Source: MVYY01 sp012517575
GTDB lineage: Bacteria; Bacteroidota; Bacteroidia; Bacteroidales; Paludibacteraceae
DNA: 64,000 bases
NCBI GenBank assembly: GCA_031629035.1
Contig: JAVLUG010000027.1
Coordinates: 124,001-188,000 of the forward strand
Direction of reading: 5' to 3'
Positions 26,170 to 35,538 of the stretch are shown here, piece by piece. The translations under genes and the position numbers were made by a program. The number at the start of each line of letters is the position of its first letter. Positions within the stretch are counted from its first letter, which is position 1. Under the pieces are notes generated by a model. The model was given only the letters and a program-made list of their open reading frames with translations. It was not told where the DNA came from and did not search any database.

Positions 26170-28692
26170 ATGATTTCGAAAAACAAAAAAAATCAAGCAA
26201 TTATTTTAGCATGCACTGCCATGCTTTTCTCCCAGTTTGCCTTTGCGCAAACGCCCTATCAAAAGAAAAAGGCTACGTTGATGACAGTTTGGGGTGAGGC
26301 TCTAAAAGCAACGGATCCAATTTTACCAGAATATCCGCGTCCTCAAATGACACGTGATAAATGGTTAAACTTAAACGGAATCTGGCAATTTCAACCGGCC
26401 GAAAGTTCAACAGAAACTTTACCTGTTGGTAATCTGTCGAGAGAAATTCTTGTGCCGTTTCCCGTTGAATCTGCTCTTTCAGGTATAATGGAACATCATA
26501 ATAATGTTTGGTATCGTCGCTCGTTTACTGTACCTGCTGATTGGGCTGGTCAACATGTCCTGCTTCACTTTGGTGCGGTTGACTATTCTTGTGAAGTTTT
26601 CGTTAATGGTGTAAGCGCAGGAACCCATCAGGGTGGATATGACCCTTTTTATTTTGATATCACCGACAAACTTTCCGGCAGTGGAGCTCAGGATATTGTT
26701 GTGAAAGTGAATGATGAAACTGATGCCAAAGGTTATCCTCGTGGCAAACAAACCTTGTATCCCGGAGGCATTATGTACACTTCCACCACCGGTATTTGGC
26801 AAACAGTGTGGCTTGAACCTGTACCGGAAATATCGATCTCCGATTTTCGTATGGTTCCCGATATTGATAATGCCGTATTGAAATTTTATCCAAACGTAAC
26901 CGGAAATTATTCGACGCGGGCTTATAAATTTCGTTTCAAAATCTATGATAATGGCTCACAAATTGCCGACTTCGAAAAAAATGGCAGCGCAGAAATGACG
27001 CTAAATGTTCCACAACCGTTGAAACTATGGTCGCCAAATCATCCTTTTCTGTATGATATGAAGGTTTATTTAGAAAAGGATAATGTTGTTTTAGATTCGG
27101 TTTCGACTTATTTTGGAATGCGTAAAATTTCAAAAAAACTTGTTGATGGTTACTACAAAATGTGCCTTAACAATGAAGTCCTTTTCCAAATGGGACCGCT
27201 CGATCAGGGCTTTTGGCCGGATGGGATTTACGCGGCACCAAGTGATGAAGCCCGACGTTTCGACATAGAAAAAGTTAAAGAATTGGGCTTTAATATGATA
27301 AGAAAACATATAAAAGTTGAGCCGCAACGTTGGTATTATTGGGCTGATAAACTTGGGGTGCTTATCTGGCAGGATATGCCTTCAATGAATTCTTATATCA
27401 ACACAGCCGAACATCCCGTTCCCCCTAATGAGAATGAAGCATACTTGCGTGAACTCCAAGCTATGGTAAAAACACACTGGAATTCGCCAGCTATTGTTTC
27501 GTGGGTTACATTCAATGAATATCAAGGGGCACATGATGAAGCGAATATTGTTAATCAGGTTAAAACTTTGGACAATAGTAGGTTGGTAAATGTAGGCAGC
27601 GGTGGACCTTGGAATGATGCAAGCGACATTCGCGATTTCCATAGTTATCCTTCGCCAACTTGCCCCGATAAAAGAAATGATCAGGTTCTTGTTTGTGGTG
27701 AATATGGCGGTATCGGTTACTTTGAGCAAGGGCACATTTGGAGTGAAGGAAATCCTTATGAAACTGTAGACAGTTATGCAAAATTGTTGGAAAAATACAG
27801 TCTGTATGCCGATATGTTGATTAATTATAAAAGTAACAAAGGTTTAAGTGCTGCAGTATATACAGAAATCACTGACGTGGAAATGGAATTGAACGGATTA
27901 ATGACTTATGACCGAAAAGTCATTAAAGGGAATGCTGCTGATTTTTTTGCTGTAAATCAACGTGTTATTAATGAAAATAGATATTATACCGATATTGTTC
28001 CCACTTCTGAGGAAGAAGCTCAGACTTGGAAATATACCACTATACAACCTGCAGGGAATTGGTTTGTCTCAAGTTTTGATGATTCTGCATGGTCAACAGG
28101 TTCTGGTGGATTTGGAACTGAAAAAACACCGGGTGCAATTATTGGAACGGTATGGAATACAAGCGATATCTGGTTGCGAAGAGAATTTTCTTTGCCGGCT
28201 GATGCTCTCGATTCAGGCAAAAAACTTATGCTCAAAGTGCATCACGATGAAGACTGTCAGATATATATCAATGGCGTTAAAGCGCTGGACTTAACCGGTT
28301 ATACTGGGAATTATACTTATTTTGATATTTCATCGGCGGCTAAATCAGCTTTAATCTTGGGTGGTAATAATAAGTTGGCAGTACATTGCCATCAAACAAT
28401 GGGAGGGCAGTACATTGATGCAGGTATTTCTACCTTACTTCTGCAAACGCCTTCCGCTATCGAAAACGTAAAAAAAAAAGACGAACTGATAATTTTCCCC
28501 AATCCAGTAAACAATGAATTGAAATTAGCGAATTATGAATTGTGGAAAGGTGAAAAAATTGAGATTTTTAGCATTGCGGGACAGCGGTCTATTGTCAGTT
28601 CTCCATCATCTACAATAGACGTCTCTCAGTTGTCTGCTGGAATGTACATAATAAAAGCTGGAAATTTTATAGGAAAATTCTTGAAAAATTGA
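26170..28692 (+). CDS. GH2-family glycoside hydrolase with T9SS sorting domain
   Basis: An 840-residue exported enzyme: signal (1-26), GH2 sugar-binding domain (about 45-212), Ig-like domain (about 215-320), TIM barrel (about 325-600), shared beta-sandwich module (about 618-757, with HHDEDCQIYINGVKA) and T9SS C-terminal domain (about 765-840, FPNPVNNELKL and GMYIIKAG). The acid/base is Glu450 in FNEY and the nucleophile Glu511 in CGEYGG, both intact. GH2 enzymes cleave beta-galactosides, beta-mannosides or beta-glucuronides; I cannot say which. It is a paralogue of the inactive barrel at 20646. The next gene starts within its stop codon. Confidence 0.92.
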   Translation: MISKNKKNQAIILACTAMLFSQFAFAQTPYQKKKATLMTVWGEALKATDPILPEYPRPQMTRDKWLNLNGIWQFQPAESSTETLPVGNLSREILVPFPVESALSGIMEHHNNVWYRRSFTVPADWAGQHVLLHFGAVDYSCEVFVNGVSAGTHQGGYDPFYFDITDKLSGSGAQDIVVKVNDETDAKGYPRGKQTLYPGGIMYTSTTGIWQTVWLEPVPEISISDFRMVPDIDNAVLKFYPNVTGNYSTRAYKFRFKIYDNGSQIADFEKNGSAEMTLNVPQPLKLWSPNHPFLYDMKVYLEKDNVVLDSVSTYFGMRKISKKLVDGYYKMCLNNEVLFQMGPLDQGFWPDGIYAAPSDEARRFDIEKVKELGFNMIRKHIKVEPQRWYYWADKLGVLIWQDMPSMNSYINTAEHPVPPNENEAYLRELQAMVKTHWNSPAIVSWVTFNEYQGAHDEANIVNQVKTLDNSRLVNVGSGGPWNDASDIRDFHSYPSPTCPDKRNDQVLVCGEYGGIGYFEQGHIWSEGNPYETVDSYAKLLEKYSLYADMLINYKSNKGLSAAVYTEITDVEMELNGLMTYDRKVIKGNAADFFAVNQRVINENRYYTDIVPTSEEEAQTWKYTTIQPAGNWFVSSFDDSAWSTGSGGFGTEKTPGAIIGTVWNTSDIWLRREFSLPADALDSGKKLMLKVHHDEDCQIYINGVKALDLTGYTGNYTYFDISSAAKSALILGGNNKLAVHCHQTMGGQYIDAGISTLLLQTPSAIENVKKKDELIIFPNPVNNELKLANYELWKGEKIEIFSIAGQRSIVSSPSSTIDVSQLSAGMYIIKAGNFIGKFLKN

Positions 28693-29903
28693 AAAAATTA
28701 TCATCCATATTATTTTTCGTTTGTCTGGTAGTTAGGCTTACTGCCGAAAGTGATACTTATACCAATCCGGTTATTTCGCGCAGTTTGCCTGACCCTACCG
28801 TTATTCATGCCGAAGATGGTTTTTTTTACCTTTATGCAACGGAAAATATTCGTAACGTACCTATTTATCGTTCGTCCGATTTGGTTAGTTGGACTTTTCT
28901 GGGAACTGCATTTACTGATACTACACGACCCACTTTTGAGCCAAATGGAGGAATTTGGGCACCGGATATTAATTATATTGATGGGAAATATGTAATGTAT
29001 TATTCCATGTCTGTCTGGGGAGGTGAGCAAACTTGCGGTATTGGTGTGGCAACTGCTCGCACTCCTTCGAGCCATTTTACCGACATGGGAAAACTTTTTC
29101 GCAGCAATGAAATAGGTGTACAGAATTCGATTGACCCTTTTTACATAGAAGATGGCGGGAAAAAATATCTTTTTTGGGGAAGTTTTCATGGTATCTACTG
29201 CGTGGAATTGAGTGATGACGGGCTTTCGTTGAAAAATGCAGATAACCCGTCGCTTCAAAAAGTGGCGGGAACTGCATTTGAAGGAACCTATATTTACAAG
29301 CACGGTGATTATTATTATCTTTTTGCATCCATTGGTTCGTGTTGTAACGGTTTGAACAGTACGTATCAATTGGTTGTGGGACGCTCGGAATCTTTGACCG
29401 GACCTTATGTTAATAAGCAGGGGAATAGTATGCTCAATAACGCCTATTCGCTTGTTGTGGGCTCAAGCAGTCGTTTTGTTGGAAATGGACATTGCTCTGA
29501 AATTGTGGAGGATAACAATGGATCCGATTGGATATATTTTCACGGCTATGATACGCAAATGCCTGAAAGTGGTCGCGTATTGCTATTGAATAAAATTTCT
29601 TGGGACAGAGCGGGTTGGCCGTACGTTGAAGGCAATTCACCTACCGTTTCAGCGCCAAAACCGTTTTTTTCGGCCAACGGAACAGACAATGTTATAAACG
29701 CCATAATGCAGTTGCAAACCGTAGGGAAGACGCTGACTTTTAAATCACTGGAACCAGCTTCAGTTAAAATTTTTTCAATTAATGGGCAGTTGATTCAAAA
29801 CTTTCACCATAGCATGTCATTTCAGGTGTCCCTCAGTTCGGGTGTTTATCTTGTTCAAGTTAATACAGGTACCCATACAATAGTGAAAAAAATCTTTTTA
29901 TAA
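28689..29903 (+). CDS. GH43-family hydrolase with T9SS sorting domain (TTG start)
   Basis: A 404-residue exported enzyme. The start is a TTG at 28689 that overlaps the upstream TGA by TTGA; it is right because the signal peptide (KKLSSILFFVCLVVRLTA) follows at once. The five-bladed propeller (about 24-330) has the three GH43 acids: Asp35 in LPDPTV (base), Asp93 in WAPDIN (pKa modulator) and Glu198 in AFEGTYIY (acid). The last 65 residues are a degenerate T9SS domain (KIFSINGQ, GVYLVQV). GH43 members are mostly arabinofuranosidases, arabinanases, xylosidases or galactosidases. Tight overlap with the GH2 gene indicates translational coupling. Confidence 0.92.
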   Translation: MKKLSSILFFVCLVVRLTAESDTYTNPVISRSLPDPTVIHAEDGFFYLYATENIRNVPIYRSSDLVSWTFLGTAFTDTTRPTFEPNGGIWAPDINYIDGKYVMYYSMSVWGGEQTCGIGVATARTPSSHFTDMGKLFRSNEIGVQNSIDPFYIEDGGKKYLFWGSFHGIYCVELSDDGLSLKNADNPSLQKVAGTAFEGTYIYKHGDYYYLFASIGSCCNGLNSTYQLVVGRSESLTGPYVNKQGNSMLNNAYSLVVGSSSRFVGNGHCSEIVEDNNGSDWIYFHGYDTQMPESGRVLLLNKISWDRAGWPYVEGNSPTVSAPKPFFSANGTDNVINAIMQLQTVGKTLTFKSLEPASVKIFSINGQLIQNFHHSMSFQVSLSSGVYLVQVNTGTHTIVKKIFL

Positions 29904-29943
29904 ATAATTTTCTATTCAAAACTAACAATTAATTTTTGATAAC

Positions 29944-32900
29944 ATGAAAAAAATCAGTACTTTATTGTTGTGTGCCATGTCATGTTTTGCCTGGCAAGGC
30001 TTTGCACAAAAGCCTGCAATTACAAGTATAGAGATTGCAGGGCGCGGAGTTGCTTCGCAAACGAGTTTTAATGACTCTTCTCCGTTGACATCACTTGGCG
30101 GTGGTATTTTTGTTTGGGAAGGGAATCTCAATTATTTAAATCCAAATGCTTCTACAGGCAATCAGGGTTTTAAATTTATTGTAAATGCGCATTTAGCAAC
30201 AGGTGTGGACACCGATTGGAATGGGAAATGGACTTTGCTTGCTCCTTCTACCGACTTGGCAGTACAAGAAGGACCAACCTACACCATGGTTTATGCTCAA
30301 AATACTCCTGACAACAAATGGCGTTTGAAACAAGGTGAGGATGGTTTCTATCGTATTACGATAAATGCGAGCGACATCAACAATATTACTTTCTCGCTTG
30401 ACAAAAATCCTCCTCTTTCTGTTTTTAGTGCTGCATTGGGTTTACCAACAGCTCAGGGCTGGAATGAGTTAAGACTTGACAATACGATTAATGATCTTGC
30501 TGCTCCTACAACACTTGCGGCTGAAAACGGAGTTTTAAAAATCAATTCGACCAATGCTCCAGATCAATTTTCGCAACTTGCGTGGAGCAAGACTGGTTTG
30601 AATTTTAATCTTTCTACAGGCTTTGTTCTTGAAATCAAGGCAAAAGTTATTTCTGCCGATAAAACTGGTGCGTTTAATATTCAGGGTTTTGATAAATCAG
30701 GTAAAGGTTTTCGTATTGGTATTTTGAATAATGCTGTTACTGAACTTACCAACCCCTTTAATGCAACAAAAGTTTTAGCAAGCGATTTAACGAACGGTGA
30801 TGCTTTTCATGTTTATCGTTTTAATGTAACACCGGCAGGAATAGCAGCTGTGTACCGTGATGGTTCGCTTCTTGGAACTTTTCCTCTTGTTACTTTCCAA
30901 TACGATAATATAATAGAAAATGGCGGATTTGAAGATGCCGAATTTCCAGATTTTCGGAGCAATGGAATTTTGCGGAGAGTGCACAAAAGTGAAGGAGGAA
31001 ACAAAGTCCTCATAGGCGATTATGCACTTGAAATGGACAATAACGGTTTAGTAACAAACGGTTGGACAAATCCCGAAAGTGCACGTACTCGGGAAATTGC
31101 AGTGAAACCCAATACACAGTATGAAATTTACATAACTCGTCGCCGTACAGCCAACGAACCATGGTGCTGGCGCGATATGGGAGCATTTTACGATTTTCAG
31201 AAAGGAACACTTGGACTAAAAGGTGAAAATGTTGATGAACGTGGACAAAATGTTACTTGGGGAGGTTTCGACCGTATTTGGCAAACACACCCACAAGACT
31301 TTACTACACCTGCAAATGCTAAAACTGTCCGTTTTGAGTTCCCGACGTGGTTACGAGATAATACAAAAAATCTCAACACCACTTCATTCGAAAATTTTAC
31401 TTTCCGTGAAAAACCGACTTTGGCAGTAATACCGGCTTCTTCAACACCTGCTATTGGGTTTACACTCGCTCCGTCTTTTCCGCAGGGTTATGTAAACCTG
31501 ATTCAGAACGGTGATTTTGAAGATATTGCTATCAATAACGATGGTACGCCTTATGATTGGGCATTAGCAAGTAGTGGAGGCGATACTGATAACACTCCTA
31601 CAAGTTTCAATGCAATGTGGAACGGGAATGTACGCATTCAAGACAAAAATAAACCTGATGACTTTAATAGTGGCGATGAATTCTACGCTCACAGTGGAAC
31701 AAAATGTCTGCGTTTCTCTACTTTAAATTCCGACGGACAGGGCAAAAGTCGAAATTTTGATTTTACTGTAGAACTGCAACCTAACAAAACCTATCGTTTC
31801 AGTTTCTGGCATCGGAATCCTAAATGGGATGATTTCGGTTGGCTGTTGGTTAGGATAGGTGAAGGCAATCCAATTTGGGGACACCGTACTGGTAGTCGTG
31901 CCAATAAATGGATTCCAGTCGATTTGGTTTTCAAAACTACTGCCGACAACCACACGCTTCACCTTTATACTCTTTCTGATGCTCATGGCGATTGGTGGAA
32001 TCAGTACTTGGATGACATGGTATTGTATGAAGTTTCCGATAGCAGCGAGGGTACTCCTTCAGATCCTTTATTGGAAGGGAAAACCAATCTGATAGCAAAC
32101 GGTGATTTTGAAGATGCAACAATGAATAATGATGGTTCATCTTACAATTGGGCACTGGCATCTCAAAACCCCAGCAATGATAATGATTTCCCAATGGCTT
32201 ACAACGAAATGTGGGGAACATGGTTGCGTATTCAGGATAAAGAAAAACGAGGAACCGATTATTGGGGAGACCGCGATGATACCGGCTATGATTGGGCTCA
32301 TAGTGGAAAGCATTCAGTACGTTTTACTTACGAAGACAATTGGAATGGAGCACAAGCTTTTGAAGGGGTTAGTGGCGATGTTCAACCTGGTCCATTCAAG
32401 CTTAACATGAATTTCAAGAAAGAACTTGAACCAAACAAGACTTATACTTTTGTATTCTGGATTAAAACTTCTTGCTGGAATGATAAGGGTTGGTTCCACA
32501 TTGCCAATGGCGATATAAAAGTTATGTCGCAGCAATTGGATAATCATTATATGAACTGGAGTCGTCAGTCGGTTACTTTCTCAACTACATCCGATAACCA
32601 TACACTGCGTATGTTTACAGAATTCAGTGGTTGGATGAATTTTTATCTTGACGATTTGTTCCTTTATGAAGAAGACACTTATGTACCAGTTCAATTGAAT
32701 GGTAATACTTACCTTGCATTTGGTAAATCTACAGGTACAAGCAGCACCGATGCAGAAGTTGAATACATCACTATCGACAACAGCGGATCGCATATTTACA
32801 CTGCACAGTTCTATTCGAACGGCGGTTCGGCAGTTCCTGCTCAGGTTTTGGCCGACAATGGTGAAGCTCTGGTTACTGAGCCTGTTGCTCCTGCAAAAGA

Positions 32901-33903
32901 AGGCTATGCATTTGGAGGATGGTATTCAAATATTGCATTGACAAATGTTTACGATTTCAGTGCTCCAGTAACGAAAGATCTTGTTCTTTATGCAAAATGG
33001 AACCAGCTATATAAAGTAGTTTTCAATTCGAATGGTGGCGAAACCATTGCCGACAGCACTTATACCGTCGAAAGTGAAAATGTGGTATTGCCTATTCCCG
33101 AAAAGGTTGGTTACACCTTCCTTGGGTGGTACGACAATAGCGAATTTACAGGAACCCCAATAGCCGAAATTCCGCAGGGAAGTACAGGAAATAAAGAATT
33201 CTGGGCAAAATGGGAAATTGCAGTTTACGATGTTATCTTCAATTTGAATGGTGGCAGTGGTGCGACAAACACTACCTACACAATCGAAAGCGAAACTATC
33301 ACTTTACCCACGAATCTTCAAAAAACGGGTTATACTTTCGTCGGATGGTTTGATAACAGCGAATTTGAAGGAATTGCTATATCTGAAATTTCACAGGGAA
33401 GTTCAGGCAAAAAGGAATTCTGGGCAAAATGGGAAGCTGTAGCCTACAGTATTACATACGAACTAAATGGTGGCACTGGTGTTACCAACGGTTCTTATAC
33501 CATCGAAAGTGAAAATATTGTATTACCTACTCCGGAAAAATCTGGTTATGAGTTTCTTGGCTGGTACGAGAACAGCAGATTTGGTGGTGATCCCGTTACA
33601 GAAATTCCTTCCGGCAGCACAGGCGATAAAACATTCTATGCAAAATGGAAAGTTATTGACGGCGTAAATAGTCCAAACGTTTCTGATTTGTTGTTGTATC
33701 CGAATCCAGTTGTTAACGATAAACTGACTATTGAAAATATACAATCCATGAGCGGACAAATAGAAATTTATAATGTGCTTGGCACGCTTGTAAGTGTTCA
33801 CAACATCACAGGCAATACTACCATTATCAATGTTTCAATTTTGCCTACAGGAATGTACATTGTAAAAGCTGATGGTAAAAAGGCTATTATGCTTAAGAAA
33901 TAA
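29944..33903 (+). CDS. Non-catalytic modular T9SS glycan-binding protein with Listeria-Bacteroides repeats
   Basis: A 1319-residue exported protein with no enzyme domain I recognise. Order: signal (1-21), an N-terminal beta domain (about 25-155) that loosely resembles SusE/SusF-type modules (QGFKFIVNAHLATGVDTDWN), a LamG-like module (about 156-320) paralogous to the one opening the protein at 20646, three binding-like modules beginning NGGFED, NGDFED and NGDFED (about 325, 520 and 718), four InlB-type repeats (about 951-1237) and a T9SS domain (about 1243-1319, YPNPVVNDKLTIEN). The make-up points to a surface adhesin or glycan-capturing protein. Gln-rich aromatic faces cannot be judged without a structure model. 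Confidence 0.85.
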   Translation: MKKISTLLLCAMSCFAWQGFAQKPAITSIEIAGRGVASQTSFNDSSPLTSLGGGIFVWEGNLNYLNPNASTGNQGFKFIVNAHLATGVDTDWNGKWTLLAPSTDLAVQEGPTYTMVYAQNTPDNKWRLKQGEDGFYRITINASDINNITFSLDKNPPLSVFSAALGLPTAQGWNELRLDNTINDLAAPTTLAAENGVLKINSTNAPDQFSQLAWSKTGLNFNLSTGFVLEIKAKVISADKTGAFNIQGFDKSGKGFRIGILNNAVTELTNPFNATKVLASDLTNGDAFHVYRFNVTPAGIAAVYRDGSLLGTFPLVTFQYDNIIENGGFEDAEFPDFRSNGILRRVHKSEGGNKVLIGDYALEMDNNGLVTNGWTNPESARTREIAVKPNTQYEIYITRRRTANEPWCWRDMGAFYDFQKGTLGLKGENVDERGQNVTWGGFDRIWQTHPQDFTTPANAKTVRFEFPTWLRDNTKNLNTTSFENFTFREKPTLAVIPASSTPAIGFTLAPSFPQGYVNLIQNGDFEDIAINNDGTPYDWALASSGGDTDNTPTSFNAMWNGNVRIQDKNKPDDFNSGDEFYAHSGTKCLRFSTLNSDGQGKSRNFDFTVELQPNKTYRFSFWHRNPKWDDFGWLLVRIGEGNPIWGHRTGSRANKWIPVDLVFKTTADNHTLHLYTLSDAHGDWWNQYLDDMVLYEVSDSSEGTPSDPLLEGKTNLIANGDFEDATMNNDGSSYNWALASQNPSNDNDFPMAYNEMWGTWLRIQDKEKRGTDYWGDRDDTGYDWAHSGKHSVRFTYEDNWNGAQAFEGVSGDVQPGPFKLNMNFKKELEPNKTYTFVFWIKTSCWNDKGWFHIANGDIKVMSQQLDNHYMNWSRQSVTFSTTSDNHTLRMFTEFSGWMNFYLDDLFLYEEDTYVPVQLNGNTYLAFGKSTGTSSTDAEVEYITIDNSGSHIYTAQFYSNGGSAVPAQVLADNGEALVTEPVAPAKEGYAFGGWYSNIALTNVYDFSAPVTKDLVLYAKWNQLYKVVFNSNGGETIADSTYTVESENVVLPIPEKVGYTFLGWYDNSEFTGTPIAEIPQGSTGNKEFWAKWEIAVYDVIFNLNGGSGATNTTYTIESETITLPTNLQKTGYTFVGWFDNSEFEGIAISEISQGSSGKKEFWAKWEAVAYSITYELNGGTGVTNGSYTIESENIVLPTPEKSGYEFLGWYENSRFGGDPVTEIPSGSTGDKTFYAKWKVIDGVNSPNVSDLLLYPNPVVNDKLTIENIQSMSGQIEIYNVLGTLVSVHNITGNTTIINVSILPTGMYIVKADGKKAIMLKK
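32796..33654 (+). repeat. Four tandem Listeria-Bacteroides (InlB_B/Flg_new) repeats
   Basis: Four in-frame units of roughly 68-72 codons, each with F/Y-x-x-NGG near the start, a GYxFxGWY/F core and a closing xFxAKW. The first unit is the most diverged. Inside the binding protein at 29944, they are likely stalk or spacer domains just before the sorting domain. Confidence 0.85.
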
Positions 33904-33925
33904 AGGATTTCACTTATTTTCCTTA

Positions 33926-33963
33926 GCGAATTACGAATGAATCAATTTTCAATCGTAATTCGC
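33926..33963 (+). terminator. Hairpin after the modular binding protein gene
   Basis: GCGAATTACGA (33926-33936) pairs with TCGTAATTCGC (33953-33963). After one mismatch, TGAA/TTCA adds four inner pairs. It lies 22 bases after the stop with no long T run, and could be a terminator or mRNA 3'-end stabiliser. Confidence 0.5.
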
Positions 33964-33986
33964 AATTAAAATCATCATGAACACTA

Positions 33987-34033
33987 CCCTGTTTTCTTTG
34001 ATCGGAAATCAGGGAACAATGCTAAGAAGCAGA
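33987..34033 (+). repeat. Palindromic intergenic element, copy B
   Basis: CCCTG (33987-33991) and CAGGG (34010-34014) flank a nearly paired stem and the loop core TTTGATCGG (33997-34005), followed by GAACA, CTAAGAA and AGCAGA as in copy A at 26083-26143. It lies before the SGNH gene at 34090. Confidence 0.55.
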
Positions 34034-34046
34034 TGTACGATAACTA

Positions 34047-34071
34047 ACCTGAATTTGCACAAAATTTAGGT
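34047..34071 (+). promoter_or_regulatory. Inverted repeat just before the SGNH gene
   Basis: ACCTGAATTT (34047-34056) and AAATTTAGGT (34062-34071) pair over ten positions with one G-U. It lies 18 bases before the ATG at 34090, where it could be an operator or could hide the start region in the mRNA. Confidence 0.35.
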
Positions 34072-34089
34072 ACATGAGCGAACAAAGGA

Positions 34090-35538
34090 ATGAGAAAAAA
34101 AATTTTATTTTATTTGTTTTTTGGAGTTTTTAGTTCCGTTGCGGCACAAACACCCTGTCAATATATCGAAGATTGCTCGTTAGCAATAATGGGTTCATCT
34201 GTACCATCAGGTACCGGCGCCGACACAGGAAAGGGGTATGCTCAACTGTTTCAAAAATATCTTGAAAACGATGCGGTTAATAGTTGGAGAGTTATTAATA
34301 TTTCTATTCCCGGCAACAACACCACTGATGTAATGAATCGTTGGAATACCGACTTACTGCCTGCCTGTACACATTATGTATATTTTGGCCTGTCGCTTGG
34401 CAATGAGGGTATCCACGAAAAAGGGCAATCGGCTTTCGACAGTTGGCGCGATAATATGCAGACACTAATTAATCGTGCACGAGAAGCAGGAAAAATTCCG
34501 TTGTTGGGAAACAATTATCCAAGAGGGGATTTCAATACTTCTGATTATAATTACGTAAAACAATTGAACTTGCTTGTACACGAATGGGATGTACCAAGTG
34601 TTAATTTGCTTGGTGCAATTGATAACGGTGCAGGTCAGTGGGCATCGGGCTACATGGCCGATAATGCACATCCCAATACTGCTGGACATGCCGAAATGTT
34701 TTATGCTATTGTCCCTTCACTCATGGATGCTTTGGCTGCAGGAAAACCTCAACCTGTAAGAAAACAACATACGTCACTTGTTTTAACAAAAGACAAAACA
34801 GTGAAACGTATTGCTTTTTCACCCGAAAACATACTTCATTCTTTTACACTCACTTTTAGTTTTAAAACTACAGGTGCTGGAAACATTTCTTCATTTGTTA
34901 CTGAAAATGGCGATACGGCACATTTGGTTTTAGGCAGCGATGGTAAACTCACTTACAAGGGGCAGGCTTCTGTAGCAGCGCTGAATGATGGCAATTGGCA
35001 TACAGTGAGTTTGACACATTATTATGCACAGGGAGTTACTCAACTTTATATTGATGGTGCACGCATTCCTCGAATTAGACCTGAAAATGAAAAACTTGTG
35101 CCAATAAAGTTTTTTCTCAACGATTTTGAAAATGCACCACAACTTATTGAATATAGCGAACTCTTTTTTCACCGCGCTGGCATGTGTGCCGAAGAAATTG
35201 CTGCTTTGTATCAAGGCAAAATGTTGAAATCGAGTCTCGAAATTTATGCACCATTCGATGTTTCTTCCGAAAAAGATGTATTGTTCAATGCTGCTCAAAG
35301 TTTGAATACGTTGAGTATAGATGAAGAAAATACTTTAAGTGGTTGGAATGAAATACCTTTCAATAAAAATCAAAAAATCAAGGAAATAACGTTTTACTCG
35401 CTTCTTGGACAAAGATTATTTCATACAATGAATATTGATTCTGACTACACAAAAAAAATTTCAGCTGGAATTTATGTCGTTAAAATTTTATCGGACCGTG
35501 GTGAGATAAAATCGCAAAAGATAGTAATAGACAGATAA
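34090..35538 (+). CDS. SGNH-family esterase with LamG module and T9SS domain
   Basis: A 482-residue exported protein: signal (1-19), SGNH hydrolase fold (about 25-215), LamG/concanavalin-like module (about 225-390) and T9SS domain (about 420-482, ISAGIYVVKIL). The nucleophile is Ser37 in GSSVPSG, the usual GDSxxxG with Asp replaced by Ser. Block III is likely LSLGNEG, and the catalytic pair is Asp191 and His194 in DNAHPNTAGH. Proteins like this remove acetyl or other acyl groups from polysaccharides; the substrate is not known. The LamG module probably keeps the enzyme on the glycan. Confidence 0.85.
   Translation: MRKKILFYLFFGVFSSVAAQTPCQYIEDCSLAIMGSSVPSGTGADTGKGYAQLFQKYLENDAVNSWRVINISIPGNNTTDVMNRWNTDLLPACTHYVYFGLSLGNEGIHEKGQSAFDSWRDNMQTLINRAREAGKIPLLGNNYPRGDFNTSDYNYVKQLNLLVHEWDVPSVNLLGAIDNGAGQWASGYMADNAHPNTAGHAEMFYAIVPSLMDALAAGKPQPVRKQHTSLVLTKDKTVKRIAFSPENILHSFTLTFSFKTTGAGNISSFVTENGDTAHLVLGSDGKLTYKGQASVAALNDGNWHTVSLTHYYAQGVTQLYIDGARIPRIRPENEKLVPIKFFLNDFENAPQLIEYSELFFHRAGMCAEEIAALYQGKMLKSSLEIYAPFDVSSEKDVLFNAAQSLNTLSIDEENTLSGWNEIPFNKNQKIKEITFYSLLGQRLFHTMNIDSDYTKKISAGIYVVKILSDRGEIKSQKIVIDR

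Noticed and set aside
28710..29369. 219-codon minus-strand open frame inside the GH43 gene
   Set aside because: Antisense to a gene with an intact GH43 active site, and no domain of its own.
32796..33654. Tandem repeats as a possible CRISPR array or transposon
   Set aside because: The repeats are in-frame protein repeats of the Listeria-Bacteroides type, with diverged DNA and no spacers.
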